Shown here: in pieces, positions 6,565 through 15,905 of the stretch
Numbering within the stretch: the first letter of the stretch is position 1
Layout: every line of letters begins with the position of its first letter
Assembly: GCA_937928385.1 (NCBI GenBank)
Contig: CALEZD010000123.1
Coordinates: forward strand, 1 to 23,784
Length of the DNA stretch: 23,784 nucleotides
Direction of reading: 5' to 3'
Source of the DNA: an uncultured Bacteroidota bacterium
GTDB taxonomy: Bacteria; Bacteroidota; Bacteroidia; Chitinophagales; Chitinophagaceae
The notes under the pieces: model-generated
The model's input: the letters and a program-made list of their open reading frames with translations, nothing else
Told to the model about the DNA's origin: nothing
Databases searched by the model: none
Translations under genes and position numbers: made by a program

Positions 6565-9500
6565 CTATTCTTCTTCGTCAAACTGGAGCACATCGCGGTT
6601 GGCCATCAGCAGTTCAAACTCTTCTTTAGAACCTACTATGATGTCATCGTAATCGCGCATACCTGTACCGGCAGGTATCAGGTTTCCGGTAATTACGTTC
6701 TCTTTCAGTCCCATCAAGTCGTCCGACTTACCATTGATTGCTGCCTGAGACAGTACTTTGGTAGTCTCCTGGAATGATGCTGCTGATATCCAGCTTTGTG
6801 TACCCAGCGATGCTTTGGTGATACCAAGCAACAACGGTGTAGATGTGGCGGGCTGTGCGTCGCGGTATTCCACCAGCTTCTTATCCGCACGACGCAGCAA
6901 GCTGTTCTGCTCGCGTACTTCACGCAGGGTAATTATCTGGCCGGGGTGCAACTCTTCTGAATCACCCGCTTCCGTTACCACTTTCTTGTCGAATATCCAG
7001 TCGTTTTCTTGCATGAAATCCATCTTATCAACTGTGTCATCTTCCAGGAACTTGGTATCACCCGGGTCAACTATTGTCACCTTACGCATCATCTGGCGAA
7101 CTATCACCTCGATGTGCTTATCGTTGATTTTCACACCCTGCAGGCGGTATACTTCTTGTATCTCGTTTACCAGGTACTCCTGTACGGCAAACGGCCCCTT
7201 GATATTCAGGATGTCGCTTGGTGTTGTAGCGCCGTCAGAAAGCGGTGTACCTGCTTTCACAAAGTCGCCGTCCTGCACCATGATATGGCGTGTCAGAGGC
7301 ACCAGGTACTTGCGTACTATACCTTCTTTACTTTCTACGATTATCTCGCGGTTACCACGCTTGATGTTACCAAAGGCAACCACACCATCTATCGCCGCAA
7401 CGATAGCAGGGTTGCTCGGGTTACGTGCTTCAAACAGTTCAGTTACACGTGGCAGACCACCCGTGATGTCACGGCTACGGCCCATCACACGCGGTATCTT
7501 CACCAGCACCTGCCCGTTGTTCACCTTGTCGCCTTCAGCCACAATGATGTGTGAACCTACCGGCAGGTTGTATGATTTAATCTCGCCATTGGCTTCTACT
7601 AATACTGAAGGTATCTTGGTTTTATCTTTCGTTTCGATAACTACTTTCTCGCGGTGGCCGGTTTGTTCATCAGCCTCTTCACGGTAAGTAATACCTTCTA
7701 TTACACTTTCCAGTTTCACCTTACCGGTTATCTCTGATACGATAACGGCGTTGAACGGATCCCATGTACAGATAACATCACCCTTTTTAATCTTCTGGCC
7801 ATTCTTGATTTTCAGGTGAGAACCGTAAGGTATGTTATGTGTATTCAGCAACCTGTCGTTTTCTACATCTATTACCCTTACTTCACCTGTACGTCCTATT
7901 ACCACTACTACATCATCACCTTCCAGGTTGGTATAGGTAGTTGTGCGCAATCCGTCAAACTGTGCTGTTCCGTCAAATTTAGCTACCAGTTGAGATTCAA
8001 TAGCAGAAGAACCTGCCACACCACCCACGTGGAATGTACGCAGTGTCAACTGTGTACCCGGCTCACCTATCGACTGTGCAGCGATGATACCTACCGCATC
8101 ACCCTTCTGTGTCATATAGCCGGTTGCCAGGTTTTTACCATAACACTTGGCACATACACCACGCTTGCTTTCGCATGTCAGCACCGAACGTATTTCTACT
8201 GTTTCTATCGGGCTGTTTTCAATAGCTTTTCCTATTTCTTCTGTTATCTCAGTACCTGCTTCTACTATCAGTTCTTCGGTCAGCGGGTCAAATACATCAT
8301 GTAATGATGTACGTCCCAGTATCCTGTCGTACAGAGATTCTACTATATCCTCGTTATCTTTCAATGCAGATGTAGCTATACCACGCAATGTTCCGCAATC
8401 TTCTTCGTTGATGACCACATCCTGGGCAACGTCAACAAGACGGCGTGTCAGGTAGCCCGCATCGGCTGTTTTAAGGGCCGTATCCGCAAGACCTTTACGC
8501 GCACCGTGCGTAGAGATGAAGTACTCCAATACGTTCAGGCCATCTTTAAAGTTAGACAGGATCGGGTTTTCAATGATTTCGGAACCACTGGAACCACTAC
8601 GACGCGGCTTGGCCATCAATCCCCTCAAACCTGCCAGCTGCTTCACCTGCTGTTTAGAACCACGGGCACCTGAATCCAGCATCATATACACCGAGTTGAA
8701 ACCTTGCTTGTCAACGGCCATCTCGTGTATCAATGTTTCAGTAACACGGGTATCCACGCGCGACCAGATATCGATAATCTGGTTGTAACGCTCGTTATTC
8801 GTAATAAGGCCCATGTTATAGTTTTCCCACACCTCATCAACTTCTGCCTGTGCTGCGGCTACCAGTTCGTCTTTTACGTTAGGTATCGACAGGTCTTCAA
8901 TATTGAACGACAAACCACCCCTGAACGCCATACGGAAACCAAGTGTCTTGATATCATCCAGGAATTTAACCGTAGCCGGTACACCTGAATTTTTCAATAT
9001 CACACCAATGATTTCACGCAGCGACTTCTTCGTCAGCAATGCGTTTACATAACCATTGTCTGCAGGCACGTATTGGTTGAATATCACACGGCCTACCGTT
9101 GTTTCTGTCAACTGGTTCTTCAGGCCGTCTTTAGTCTTTACATTTACTTTTACCCTGATAGGCGCATGCAGGTCTATACGTTCCTCGTTATACGCTATCA
9201 TCACTTCTTCAGGACTGTAAAAGGCCATACCTTCTCCTTTTACTTTCACATCGCCTTCAGACCTCTTAGCTTTAGAAATATAATACAGCCCCAACACCAT
9301 GTCCTGAGAAGGCAGCGTGATAGGCGTACCGTTCTGCGGGTTCAGGATGTTGTGAGATGCCAACATCAGCAATTGTGCTTCCAGTATAGCGGCACTGCTC
9401 AACGGCACGTGCACAGCCATCTGGTCACCATCAAAGTCGGCGTTGAACGCGGTACACACCAGCGGGTGCAGGCGTATTGCCTTACCTTCTATCAGTTTAG

Positions 9501-10887
9501 GCTGAAAAGCCTGTATAGACAACCTGTGCAGCGTAGGGGCACGGTTAAGGAGTACGGGGTGTCCTTTCAGTACATTCTCCAGTATATCCCATACCACGGC
9601 TTCTTTGCGCTCTACCAGTTTCTTAGCACTCTTTACTGTTTTTACTATGCCCCTCTCTATCAGCTTGCGTATGATAAACGGCTTGAACAGTTCGGCCGCC
9701 ATATCTTTAGGCAGTCCGCATTCATGCAGTTTCAAGTCCGGTCCGATGATGATTACCGAACGGCCTGAATAGTCAACACGTTTACCCAACAGGTTCTGGC
9801 GGAAACGTCCCTGCTTACCTTTCAGTACGTCAGAGAGCGATTTCAACGCACGGCCACCTTCAGCCTTCACGGCGTTAGATTTACGGCTGTTGTCAAACAG
9901 AGAGTCAACAGCTTCCTGCAGCATACGCTTTTCGTTGCGTAATATCACCTCAGGCGCTTTGATCTCTATCAGCCTTTTCAGGCGGTTGTTACGTATAATT
10001 ACCCTGCGGTACAGGTCGTTCAGGTCAGAAGACGCGAATCGGCCGCCATCCAGGGGAACCAACGGGCGCAGTTCGGGCGGAATAACGGGGATATACTGCA
10101 TCACCATCCACTCCAGCCTGTTTTCTACACGCGTATTTGCATCGCGGAAGGCCTCAACCACGCTCAGGCGTTTCAGGGCTTCCTGCTTACGCTGTTGCGA
10201 TGTTTCGTTGGCTGCTGCGTTACGCAGGTCGTAAGACAACTGGTCCAGGTCTATCCTGCTCAACAGTGCGTGTACTGCCTCAGCACCCATCTTAGCTATA
10301 AACTTATTGGGGTCTTCATCAGGCAGGTACTGGTTTTCGTTGGATATAGACTCCAGTATTTCCAGGTACTCGTCTTCTGTCAGCAGTTGCAGTTCTGTTT
10401 TTTCAGAGTCTTTAAGGTTCAGCTTCTGGCGTATTAGCTCTTCCGCTTCACCGGCCTGTACTACTGTATAGCGCTCGTAGTACACGATGCTTTCCAGCTT
10501 CTTTGAGCTGCTACCCAGCAGGTAACCTATTTTATTCGGCAGGCTTTTGAAATACCATATATGCACAATGGGCACCACCAGCTTGATGTGGCCCATACGC
10601 TCGCGGCGCACTTTCTTTTCTGTTACCTCAACACCGCAACGGTCGCACACGATACCCTTATAACGGATACGCTTGTACTTGCCGCAATAACATTCGTAAT
10701 CCTTTACAGGGCCGAATATTTTCTCGCAGAACAAACCATCACGCTCAGGCTTGTACGTACGGTAGTTGATAGTTTCCGGCTTTAAAACTTCGCCATAAGA
10801 ACGATCCAGTATCGTATCGGGAGACGCCAGGCTGATTGTTATCCTGCTGAACCCCGGTTTTGGGCGGTTTTCTTTTTTAATAGCCAT
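6565..10887 (-). CDS. rpoC: DNA-directed RNA polymerase subunit beta'
   Basis: 1440-aa largest subunit of RNA polymerase, which carries the catalytic magnesium site. The N-terminal zinc ribbon is at C66, C68, C81 and C84 (CYCGK, CDRCG). The catalytic NADFDGD is at 482-488 with the three metal-binding aspartates. The second zinc site is C831, C905, C912 and C915. The bridge-helix/trigger-loop region includes GEPGTQLTLRTFH at 941-953. The length is normal for Bacteroidota. The start MAIKKENRPK is followed directly by conserved sequence. It lies 56 bp downstream of rpoB on the same strand with no terminator between, so the two form one transcript. It ends at a shared bidirectional terminator. 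Long ORFs antisense to it are coding shadows. Confidence 0.99.
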   Translation of the reverse strand: MAIKKENRPKPGFSRITISLASPDTILDRSYGEVLKPETINYRTYKPERDGLFCEKIFGPVKDYECYCGKYKRIRYKGIVCDRCGVEVTEKKVRRERMGHIKLVVPIVHIWYFKSLPNKIGYLLGSSSKKLESIVYYERYTVVQAGEAEELIRQKLNLKDSEKTELQLLTEDEYLEILESISNENQYLPDEDPNKFIAKMGAEAVHALLSRIDLDQLSYDLRNAAANETSQQRKQEALKRLSVVEAFRDANTRVENRLEWMVMQYIPVIPPELRPLVPLDGGRFASSDLNDLYRRVIIRNNRLKRLIEIKAPEVILRNEKRMLQEAVDSLFDNSRKSNAVKAEGGRALKSLSDVLKGKQGRFRQNLLGKRVDYSGRSVIIIGPDLKLHECGLPKDMAAELFKPFIIRKLIERGIVKTVKSAKKLVERKEAVVWDILENVLKGHPVLLNRAPTLHRLSIQAFQPKLIEGKAIRLHPLVCTAFNADFDGDQMAVHVPLSSAAILEAQLLMLASHNILNPQNGTPITLPSQDMVLGLYYISKAKRSEGDVKVKGEGMAFYSPEEVMIAYNEERIDLHAPIRVKVNVKTKDGLKNQLTETTVGRVIFNQYVPADNGYVNALLTKKSLREIIGVILKNSGVPATVKFLDDIKTLGFRMAFRGGLSFNIEDLSIPNVKDELVAAAQAEVDEVWENYNMGLITNNERYNQIIDIWSRVDTRVTETLIHEMAVDKQGFNSVYMMLDSGARGSKQQVKQLAGLRGLMAKPRRSGSSGSEIIENPILSNFKDGLNVLEYFISTHGARKGLADTALKTADAGYLTRRLVDVAQDVVINEEDCGTLRGIATSALKDNEDIVESLYDRILGRTSLHDVFDPLTEELIVEAGTEITEEIGKAIENSPIETVEIRSVLTCESKRGVCAKCYGKNLATGYMTQKGDAVGIIAAQSIGEPGTQLTLRTFHVGGVAGSSAIESQLVAKFDGTAQFDGLRTTTYTNLEGDDVVVVIGRTGEVRVIDVENDRLLNTHNIPYGSHLKIKNGQKIKKGDVICTWDPFNAVIVSEITGKVKLESVIEGITYREEADEQTGHREKVVIETKDKTKIPSVLVEANGEIKSYNLPVGSHIIVAEGDKVNNGQVLVKIPRVMGRSRDITGGLPRVTELFEARNPSNPAIVAAIDGVVAFGNIKRGNREIIVESKEGIVRKYLVPLTRHIMVQDGDFVKAGTPLSDGATTPSDILNIKGPFAVQEYLVNEIQEVYRLQGVKINDKHIEVIVRQMMRKVTIVDPGDTKFLEDDTVDKMDFMQENDWIFDKKVVTEAGDSEELHPGQIITLREVREQNSLLRRADKKLVEYRDAQPATSTPLLLGITKASLGTQSWISAASFQETTKVLSQAAINGKSDDLMGLKENVITGNLIPAGTGMRDYDDIIVGSKEEFELLMANRDVLQFDEEE

Positions 10888-10943
10888 ATATTATTAAGTG
10901 TCTTTAGTTTATTAAATAATTGTTTTCTCCGTTTGCCTTGTCC

Positions 10944-13900
10944 TTAGTCAAATTTCAACTCAAGGCCCAGGCCGCGCAGTTCATTCACCAATACGTTGAA
11001 TGACTCTGGTATACCCGCTTTAGGAATGTTATCACCTTTTACAATGGCTTCGTATGTCTTGGCCCTGCCTATGATATCATCCGATTTCAGCGTCAGCAAT
11101 TCCTGCAGTATGTTCGATGCACCGTATGCTTCCAGTGCCCAAACCTCCATCTCACCAAAACGCTGACCACCGAACTGGGCTTTACCACCCAATGGCTGCT
11201 GTGTGATGAGGCTGTACGGCCCGATAGAACGTGCGTGCATTTTATCATCTACCAGGTGGTGCAGCTTGATGATATAGATAATACCAACAGTTGCCTTCTG
11301 GTGGAAACGCTCTCCTGTTTCACCATCGTACAGGTACGTGTGGCAGTAGTTGGGCAGGCCAGCTTTTTCAATCAGCCCTGTTATCTCATCTACCGATGCA
11401 CCATCGAATATCGGTGTGGCAAAACGCTCGCCCAGTTTCTCACCTGCCCATCCCAGGATGGTTTCGTATATCTGCCCCAGGTTCATCCTCGACGGTACAC
11501 CCAGCGGGTTCAGTACTATATCTACAGGCGTTCCGTCTTCCAGGAATGGCATATCCTCATCACGAACGATTTTCGCAACGATACCTTTGTTACCGTGGCG
11601 GCCTGCCATCTTATCACCCACTTTCAGCTTACGCTTGCTCGCCAGGTACACCTTAGCCAGTTTCAGTACGCCGGTAGGCAATTCATCACCTATGCTCAGG
11701 TTGAACTTCTCACGCTTGTAACGGCCCAGCTCTTCGTTGTACTTGATGCTGTAGTTGTGCAGCAACAGGTTAATCTGGTCATCAATTTCCTGGTCGCCTG
11801 TCCAGCCCAGCGGGTTCACGTTCTGGAAGTCTATTGAACCCAGTGTTTTTGAGTTAAACTTACCACCCTTGCTGATCAGCAGCTCGCCAAAGTTATTGGT
11901 GATACCGGCAGAAGACTGGTTTTTCAGCAGCACCATCAATTTTTCAATCAACAGGCTCTGCAGTTCGCTCAGGTTCTTTTCGTGTACTTTTTCAATATTC
12001 TCCAGCGCTGCTTTCTCGCGTACTTTAGCGTTCTTGTCTTTCTTCACACGCTGAAACAGCTTCTTGTCTATCACAACGCCCTCAGTACCACTTGGTGTTT
12101 TCAGCGATGCGTCTTTTGCGTCGCCGGCTTTGTCACCAAATATTGCGCGCAGCAGTTTTTCTTCCGGCGTGGGGTCTGTTTCTCCTTTAGGGGTTATCTT
12201 ACCTATCAGTATATCTCCCTCGCCAACGTGAGCGCCTATGCGTATGATACCGTTCTCGTCCAGGTCTTTAGTCGCTTCTTCCGATACGTTAGGTATATCC
12301 GGGGTCAGTTCTTCCTCACCCAGTTTGGTATCACGCACTTCCAGTTCATACTCATCTATATGTATAGATGTAAACAGGTCGTTACGCACTACCCTTTCGC
12401 TGATTACTATCGCATCCTCGAAGTTGTAACCCTTCCACGGCATGAATGCCACTTTCAGGTTGCGGCCCAGTGCCAGTTCACCGCCTTTGGTAGCATATCC
12501 TTCCGTCAGGAAGTCGCCCTCTTTCACCTTCTGCCCTTTGCGTACGCAAGGCCTTAATGTGATGCTGGTGCTCTGGTTGGTCTTCTTGTATTTAGTCAGT
12601 GTATATTTCCTCAGGTCGTCTTCAAACGATACCAGGCGCTGTTTTTCATCACGGTCATAACGAACGTGTATTTCGTTAGCATCTACGTATTCTACTACAC
12701 CATTACCTTCTGAATGTATCTGTATACGTGCATCGCGGGCGGCTTTAGCTTCAAGGCCGGTACCTACTATAGGTACTTGTGGCAGTATCAGTGGCACAGC
12801 CTGGCGTTGCATGTTCGATCCCATCAGCGCACGGTTGGCATCATCATGCTCCAGGAAGGGAATCAATGATGCGCTCAAACCTACTATCTGGTTGGGTGCC
12901 ACGTCCATGTACTCCACCTCTTCGCGCTCCAGTATCGGGAAGTCGCCGGTTTGCCTTGAACGTATTTTTTCGTCTATAAAGTTGCCCTTATCGTCCAATG
13001 GTATATTGGCCTGGGCGATTTTTGCTTCATCTTCTTCTTCAGCACTCAGGTAGTGGTGCTGTTTCAGGTTCACCTTGCCATCTTTTACCTTGCGGTATGG
13101 AGTTTCAATGAAACCCATATCGTTGATTTTGGCGTGTACGCACAGTGTAGATATCAGACCGATGTTTGGTCCTTCCGGAGTTTCGATCGTACACAGGCGG
13201 CCATAGTGGCTATAGTGCACGTCCCTTACCTCGAAGCCTGCACGCTCACGGCTCAGGCCGCCCGGTCCCAGTGCGGAGATACGGCGCTTGTGCGTGATTT
13301 CAGACAGCGGGTTGGTCTGGTCAAGGAACTGTGACAGCTGCGATGTACCGAAGAATGAGTTGATAACTGAAGACAGTGTACGCGCGTTAATCAGGTCAAT
13401 AGGCGTAAACACCTCGTTGTCCCTTACGTTCATACGCTCGCGGATGGTACGCGCCATACGTGCCAAACCTACGCCAAACTGGGCAAACAATTGCTCACCT
13501 ACAGTACGTACACGGCGGTTGCTCAGGTGGTCAATATCATCTATCTCAGCCTTACCGTTCGTCAGGCGAACCAGGTACTTGATTATAGAGATAATATCTT
13601 CTTTGCTCAGTACTTTCTTGTTCAGGTCTATATCCAGGGCCAGTTTGCGGTTGATTTTGTAACGGCCCACCTCGCCCAGGTCATAACGCTTGTCGCTGAA
13701 GAACAGCTTCTCGATGATACCGCGGGCGGTCTCATCATCCGGTGCGTCAGAACCACGCAACTGGCGGTAGATGTGCTGCACGGCTTCCAGCTCAGAGTTG
13801 GAAGTATCTTTATTTAAAGTATTGTATATGATGGAGTAGTCGCCGCTTACTTCTTCTTTCTGCAGGAACACGGTATCGATACCCATATCCAGTATCATTT

Positions 13901-14756
13901 CCATATTCTCTTCATCCAGTACGTTGTCGCGGTCCAGTACCACTTCATTACGCTCAATGGTTACCACCTCGCCGGTGTCCTCATCTACAAAGTCTTCCGT
14001 CCAGCTGCGCAGTACGCGTGCAGCCAGGCGGCGGCCCAGGTTGGCCGACAGTGCTTTCTTCTCCACCTTCACCTCGTCGGCCATGCCAAACAGCTCCAGT
14101 ATATCCTTATCTGTTTCGAAACCGATAGAACGCAGAAGTGTAGTTACAGGGAATTTCTTCTTACGATCAATGTACGCGTACATCACATTGTTGATGTCGG
14201 TAGCAAATTCCATCCACGCACCTTTGAAAGGTATTACCCTGGCACTGTATATTTTAGTACCGTTGGGGTGTACGCTCTGGCCAAAGAATACGCCGGGCGA
14301 ACGGTGCAGCTGTGATACTACTACCCTTTCAGCGCCGTTAACCACGAAAGTACCCCTGGGGGTCATATACGGTATATTACCCAGGAACACATCCTGTACA
14401 ATGGTTTCGAAGTCTACGTGCTCTTCATCATTACAGCTCAGGCGCAATTTGGCCTTCAGCGGTACAGAATAAGTAAGGCCGCGCTCCATACACTCTTCTA
14501 TCGTGTAGCGGGGCGGGTCTATAAAGTAGTCCAGGAATTCCAGCACGAAGATGTTGCGGGTATCCGTTATGGGGAAGTTCTCCTTAAACACACGGAACAA
14601 ACCTTCATTATCCCTTTTGTCGGGCGTAGTTTCTAACTGGAAGAAATCTTTAAAGGATTGGAGCTGGATAGCCAGCAGGTCCGGTGTGTCGGCTACATCA
14701 TGTATCTTACCGAAGTTGATGCGGCCCGATGCGGTTCTTTTCTGTGGTACTGCCAT
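10944..14756 (-). CDS. rpoB: DNA-directed RNA polymerase subunit beta
   Basis: 1270-aa catalytic beta subunit. I place the start at the ATG complementary to 14754-14756 (MAVPQKRTASGR). The frame is open 12 codons further upstream, but that stretch (MFVKNRVLDNNI) looks like leader. The rifampicin pocket is readable: SQLSQFLDQTNP, then THKRRISALGP, with D479 equivalent to E. coli D516. The His and Ser positions most often changed in resistant strains are unaltered, so the sequence gives no sign of rifampicin resistance. Catalytic-site GDKMAGRHGNKG starts at about 1047. The C-terminal part has QPLGGKAQFGGQRFGEMEVWALEAYGA-type sequence, and the protein ends LGLELKFD. It is co-transcribed with rpoC from the promoter at 14902-14936. 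Unusually, no rplJ/rplL genes precede it. Confidence 0.99.
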   Translation of the reverse strand: MAVPQKRTASGRINFGKIHDVADTPDLLAIQLQSFKDFFQLETTPDKRDNEGLFRVFKENFPITDTRNIFVLEFLDYFIDPPRYTIEECMERGLTYSVPLKAKLRLSCNDEEHVDFETIVQDVFLGNIPYMTPRGTFVVNGAERVVVSQLHRSPGVFFGQSVHPNGTKIYSARVIPFKGAWMEFATDINNVMYAYIDRKKKFPVTTLLRSIGFETDKDILELFGMADEVKVEKKALSANLGRRLAARVLRSWTEDFVDEDTGEVVTIERNEVVLDRDNVLDEENMEMILDMGIDTVFLQKEEVSGDYSIIYNTLNKDTSNSELEAVQHIYRQLRGSDAPDDETARGIIEKLFFSDKRYDLGEVGRYKINRKLALDIDLNKKVLSKEDIISIIKYLVRLTNGKAEIDDIDHLSNRRVRTVGEQLFAQFGVGLARMARTIRERMNVRDNEVFTPIDLINARTLSSVINSFFGTSQLSQFLDQTNPLSEITHKRRISALGPGGLSRERAGFEVRDVHYSHYGRLCTIETPEGPNIGLISTLCVHAKINDMGFIETPYRKVKDGKVNLKQHHYLSAEEEDEAKIAQANIPLDDKGNFIDEKIRSRQTGDFPILEREEVEYMDVAPNQIVGLSASLIPFLEHDDANRALMGSNMQRQAVPLILPQVPIVGTGLEAKAARDARIQIHSEGNGVVEYVDANEIHVRYDRDEKQRLVSFEDDLRKYTLTKYKKTNQSTSITLRPCVRKGQKVKEGDFLTEGYATKGGELALGRNLKVAFMPWKGYNFEDAIVISERVVRNDLFTSIHIDEYELEVRDTKLGEEELTPDIPNVSEEATKDLDENGIIRIGAHVGEGDILIGKITPKGETDPTPEEKLLRAIFGDKAGDAKDASLKTPSGTEGVVIDKKLFQRVKKDKNAKVREKAALENIEKVHEKNLSELQSLLIEKLMVLLKNQSSAGITNNFGELLISKGGKFNSKTLGSIDFQNVNPLGWTGDQEIDDQINLLLHNYSIKYNEELGRYKREKFNLSIGDELPTGVLKLAKVYLASKRKLKVGDKMAGRHGNKGIVAKIVRDEDMPFLEDGTPVDIVLNPLGVPSRMNLGQIYETILGWAGEKLGERFATPIFDGASVDEITGLIEKAGLPNYCHTYLYDGETGERFHQKATVGIIYIIKLHHLVDDKMHARSIGPYSLITQQPLGGKAQFGGQRFGEMEVWALEAYGASNILQELLTLKSDDIIGRAKTYEAIVKGDNIPKAGIPESFNVLVNELRGLGLELKFD

Positions 14757-14885
14757 AATATTGTTATCTAAAACCCTGTTTTTTACAAACAAAATTTACC
14801 TGTTCCAAAAGGGGCTCCTTTCAGTACAGGTATTAAATCTGTATCAACAAAATTTAATCAAAAAGTTTTTGTGCACGTGCTTTTT

Positions 14886-14898
14886 CCCCGAAACGGGG
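14886..14898 (-). promoter_or_regulatory. Small GC hairpin at the predicted 5' end of the rpoB mRNA
   Basis: Five perfect G/C pairs (CCCCG/CGGGG) around a TTT loop, read on the - strand and followed by AAAAAG. The estimated transcription start (4-7 bases after the -7 box) falls at or within its first bases. If the start is at about 14898 it would cap the mRNA as a protective 5' stem. It is not a terminator, as no T-run follows on the - strand. Confidence 0.4.
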
Positions 14899-14901
14899 CT
14901 G

Positions 14902-14936
14902 CAAATATAAAAACTTTGGCCCGAACTATCAAAAAA
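14902..14936 (-). promoter_or_regulatory. Promoter of rpoBC (TTG - 20 nt - TATATTTG)
   Basis: On the - strand a TTG (complement of 14930-14932, within a TTTTTTG run) is separated by exactly 20 bases from TATATTTG (complement of 14902-14909). This matches the Bacteroidota housekeeping promoter (TTG / TAnnTTTG). It leaves a 5' leader of about 140 bases before the rpoB ATG. Confidence 0.8.
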
Positions 14937-15045
14937 TATTCCAAAAATCGTTTTGGGGATAAAAATTTCTGCCCCGAGCGAGAATAGTATTGAGCAGAAA
15001 CGAGGTAACGTATTAACAAATAACGCAATTTGACTGAGTGGAAAA

Positions 15046-15053
15046 TATGTTTG
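15046..15053 (+). promoter_or_regulatory. Possible -7 element (TATGTTTG) in the gene-poor stretch upstream of the small secreted ORF
   Basis: Fits TAnnTTTG, but the nearest TTG lies only 13 bases upstream and the ATG at 15168 is more than 100 bases away. Beyond this, the small ORF remnant at 15168-15351 and the promoter at 15548-15576, I see nothing definable in the stretch from the rpoB promoter to 15600. Confidence 0.2.
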
Positions 15054-15167
15054 TTTGATGAAAATGCACTTCTGTTGAACCAAAACGCTCATTCGTTTGA
15101 TGTGGCAATTTACTGACAAAAAGAAACTGAGCTTTAGCCCACTATTTAACCTCAAAACTTTCATACT

Positions 15168-15351
15168 ATGAAAAAAACAACTTTTCACAGCATGCACTAT
15201 CGCTTCAGTTTCTACATCAGCCTTTGCCCAACCCCGGTACCGGAATGGTGCACCTTCGACTGTTGAAACATCAACCAGCGCAAACATTCATGCAGTGACA
15301 GGTGAAATAAAACCGCACAACCTTAAAGAGCAAATTAAACAACTTGCATAA
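15168..15351 (+). pseudogene. Frameshifted small secreted-protein ORF (about 60 aa if repaired)
   Basis: The ATG at 15168 is followed by AAAAAAA (15171-15177), and in the ATG frame translation stops after 32 codons. With one A fewer, the frame continues as MKKQLFTACTIASVSTSAFAQ and on to a TAA at 15349-15351, giving a 60-residue protein. That N-terminus is a textbook signal peptide (basic start, hydrophobic/small core, AFA/Q cleavage). The mature part is about 40 residues, polar and of no recognised family, ending KEQIKQLA. Possible readings: a real inactivating mutation, a homopolymer sequencing error, or expression by slippage on the A7 run. It lies between the divergent rpoB promoter and the lipoprotein gene. 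No strong terminator is seen after it. Confidence 0.5.
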
Positions 15352-15547
15352 CATTGAAAATCAATTAATTATAAAATACCACTTAAGAAACACTGTTTCT
15401 ATCTACTGCCCTTATCCGTGCCAACACGTATAGCAAATTACCTCATACAGGGTATTCTATCACCTGGTCAGGGCCGGTACATTTGTGGTGTTGATGTTGC
15501 AGTTTATTCAACAAACAATTGATATTAAAAAAAACTGCATAATGCTA

Positions 15548-15576
15548 TTGTTTTTTAAAAATTGCTATTATATTTG
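15548..15576 (+). promoter_or_regulatory. Promoter of the small lipoprotein gene (TTG - 18 nt - TATATTTG)
   Basis: TTG at 15548-15550 and TATATTTG at 15569-15576, spacer 18 bases, slightly shorter than the 20 seen at rpoB and rpsP. The predicted start is about 20 bases before the ATG at 15602, with an A-rich leader typical of Bacteroidota. Confidence 0.65.
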
Positions 15577-15601
15577 TTAACAAACTAAAAAAATCATACT
15601 T

Positions 15602-15835
15602 ATGAAAAAATTTGCCCCAATCGCAGCTATTGCTTTGTTTGCAATTGCTTTCACGTCATGTAAGAAAAAATGGACATGTGAGTGCACTTCAACTATAAAT
15701 GGAGTATCTACCACAAGTTCAGGTACTGACACTGAAAAAAGAACAAAGAAAGATGCAAAAGCTTTATGCGAAAAGAGCAATGGTACTCAAACCATTGCCG
15801 GTATTACCACAACAGTAGATTGCAAACTGAAATAA
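15602..15835 (+). CDS. Small Cys-containing lipoprotein, function unknown
   Basis: 77-aa protein with a lipoprotein signal peptide: MKK start, hydrophobic core of Ala/Ile/Phe, and lipobox-like FTSC with lipidated C20. The mature part begins CKKKWTCEC and has four more cysteines (C26, C28, C56, C74), enough for two disulfides, and a Thr/Ser/Gly-rich middle with a GTDTEKRTKKDAKALCE helix-like segment. It has its own promoter and a strong terminator 19 bases after the stop, so it is a single-gene unit. The Lys run after the Cys may favour retention or export depending on species rules; that cannot be decided here. No family recognised. Confidence 0.8.
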   Translation: MKKFAPIAAIALFAIAFTSCKKKWTCECTSTINGVSTTSSGTDTEKRTKKDAKALCEKSNGTQTIAGITTTVDCKLK

Positions 15836-15853
15836 TTTATTACGTTTTTATTT

Positions 15854-15885
15854 AAAGGGGCATCAATACGATGCCCCTTTTCGTT
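15854..15885 (+). terminator. Rho-independent terminator after the lipoprotein gene
   Basis: An 11-bp stem (AAAGGGGCATC at 15854-15864, complement at 15870-15880), 5-base loop AATAC, then TTTTCGTTTT. The stem has flanking A and T runs, so it could work in both directions, but only the + strand gene needs it. Confidence 0.88.
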
Positions 15886-15892
15886 TTCCCAT

Positions 15893-15900
15893 TATCTTTG
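15893..15900 (+). promoter_or_regulatory. -7 promoter element (TATCTTTG) of the MauE/thioredoxin gene
   Basis: Exact TAnnTTTG match ending five bases before the ATG at 15906. The predicted start point would be at or next to the initiation codon, giving a leaderless or nearly leaderless mRNA. The region 20 bases upstream is the preceding terminator and contains no TTG. Confidence 0.5.
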
Positions 15901-15905
15901 CACCC

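Noticed and set aside
6758..7687. 309-codon + strand open frame opposite rpoC, and many similar frames opposite rpoC and rpoB
   Set aside because: They lie wholly antisense to highly conserved coding sequence, match no family motif and are low-complexity Ser/Thr/Arg- or Tyr/Gln-rich, as expected for shadows of biased codons.
14757..14792. Longer rpoB start (MFVKNRVLDNNI extension)
   Set aside because: Start at MAVPQKRT gives an expected Bacteroidota length and the extra 12 codons look like untranslated leader.
14844..15287. 147-codon - strand frame upstream of rpoB
   Set aside because: It overlaps the rpoB promoter and leader and the antisense of the small secreted ORF; the translation has no recognisable domain or signal and probably arises by chance in AT-rich sequence.
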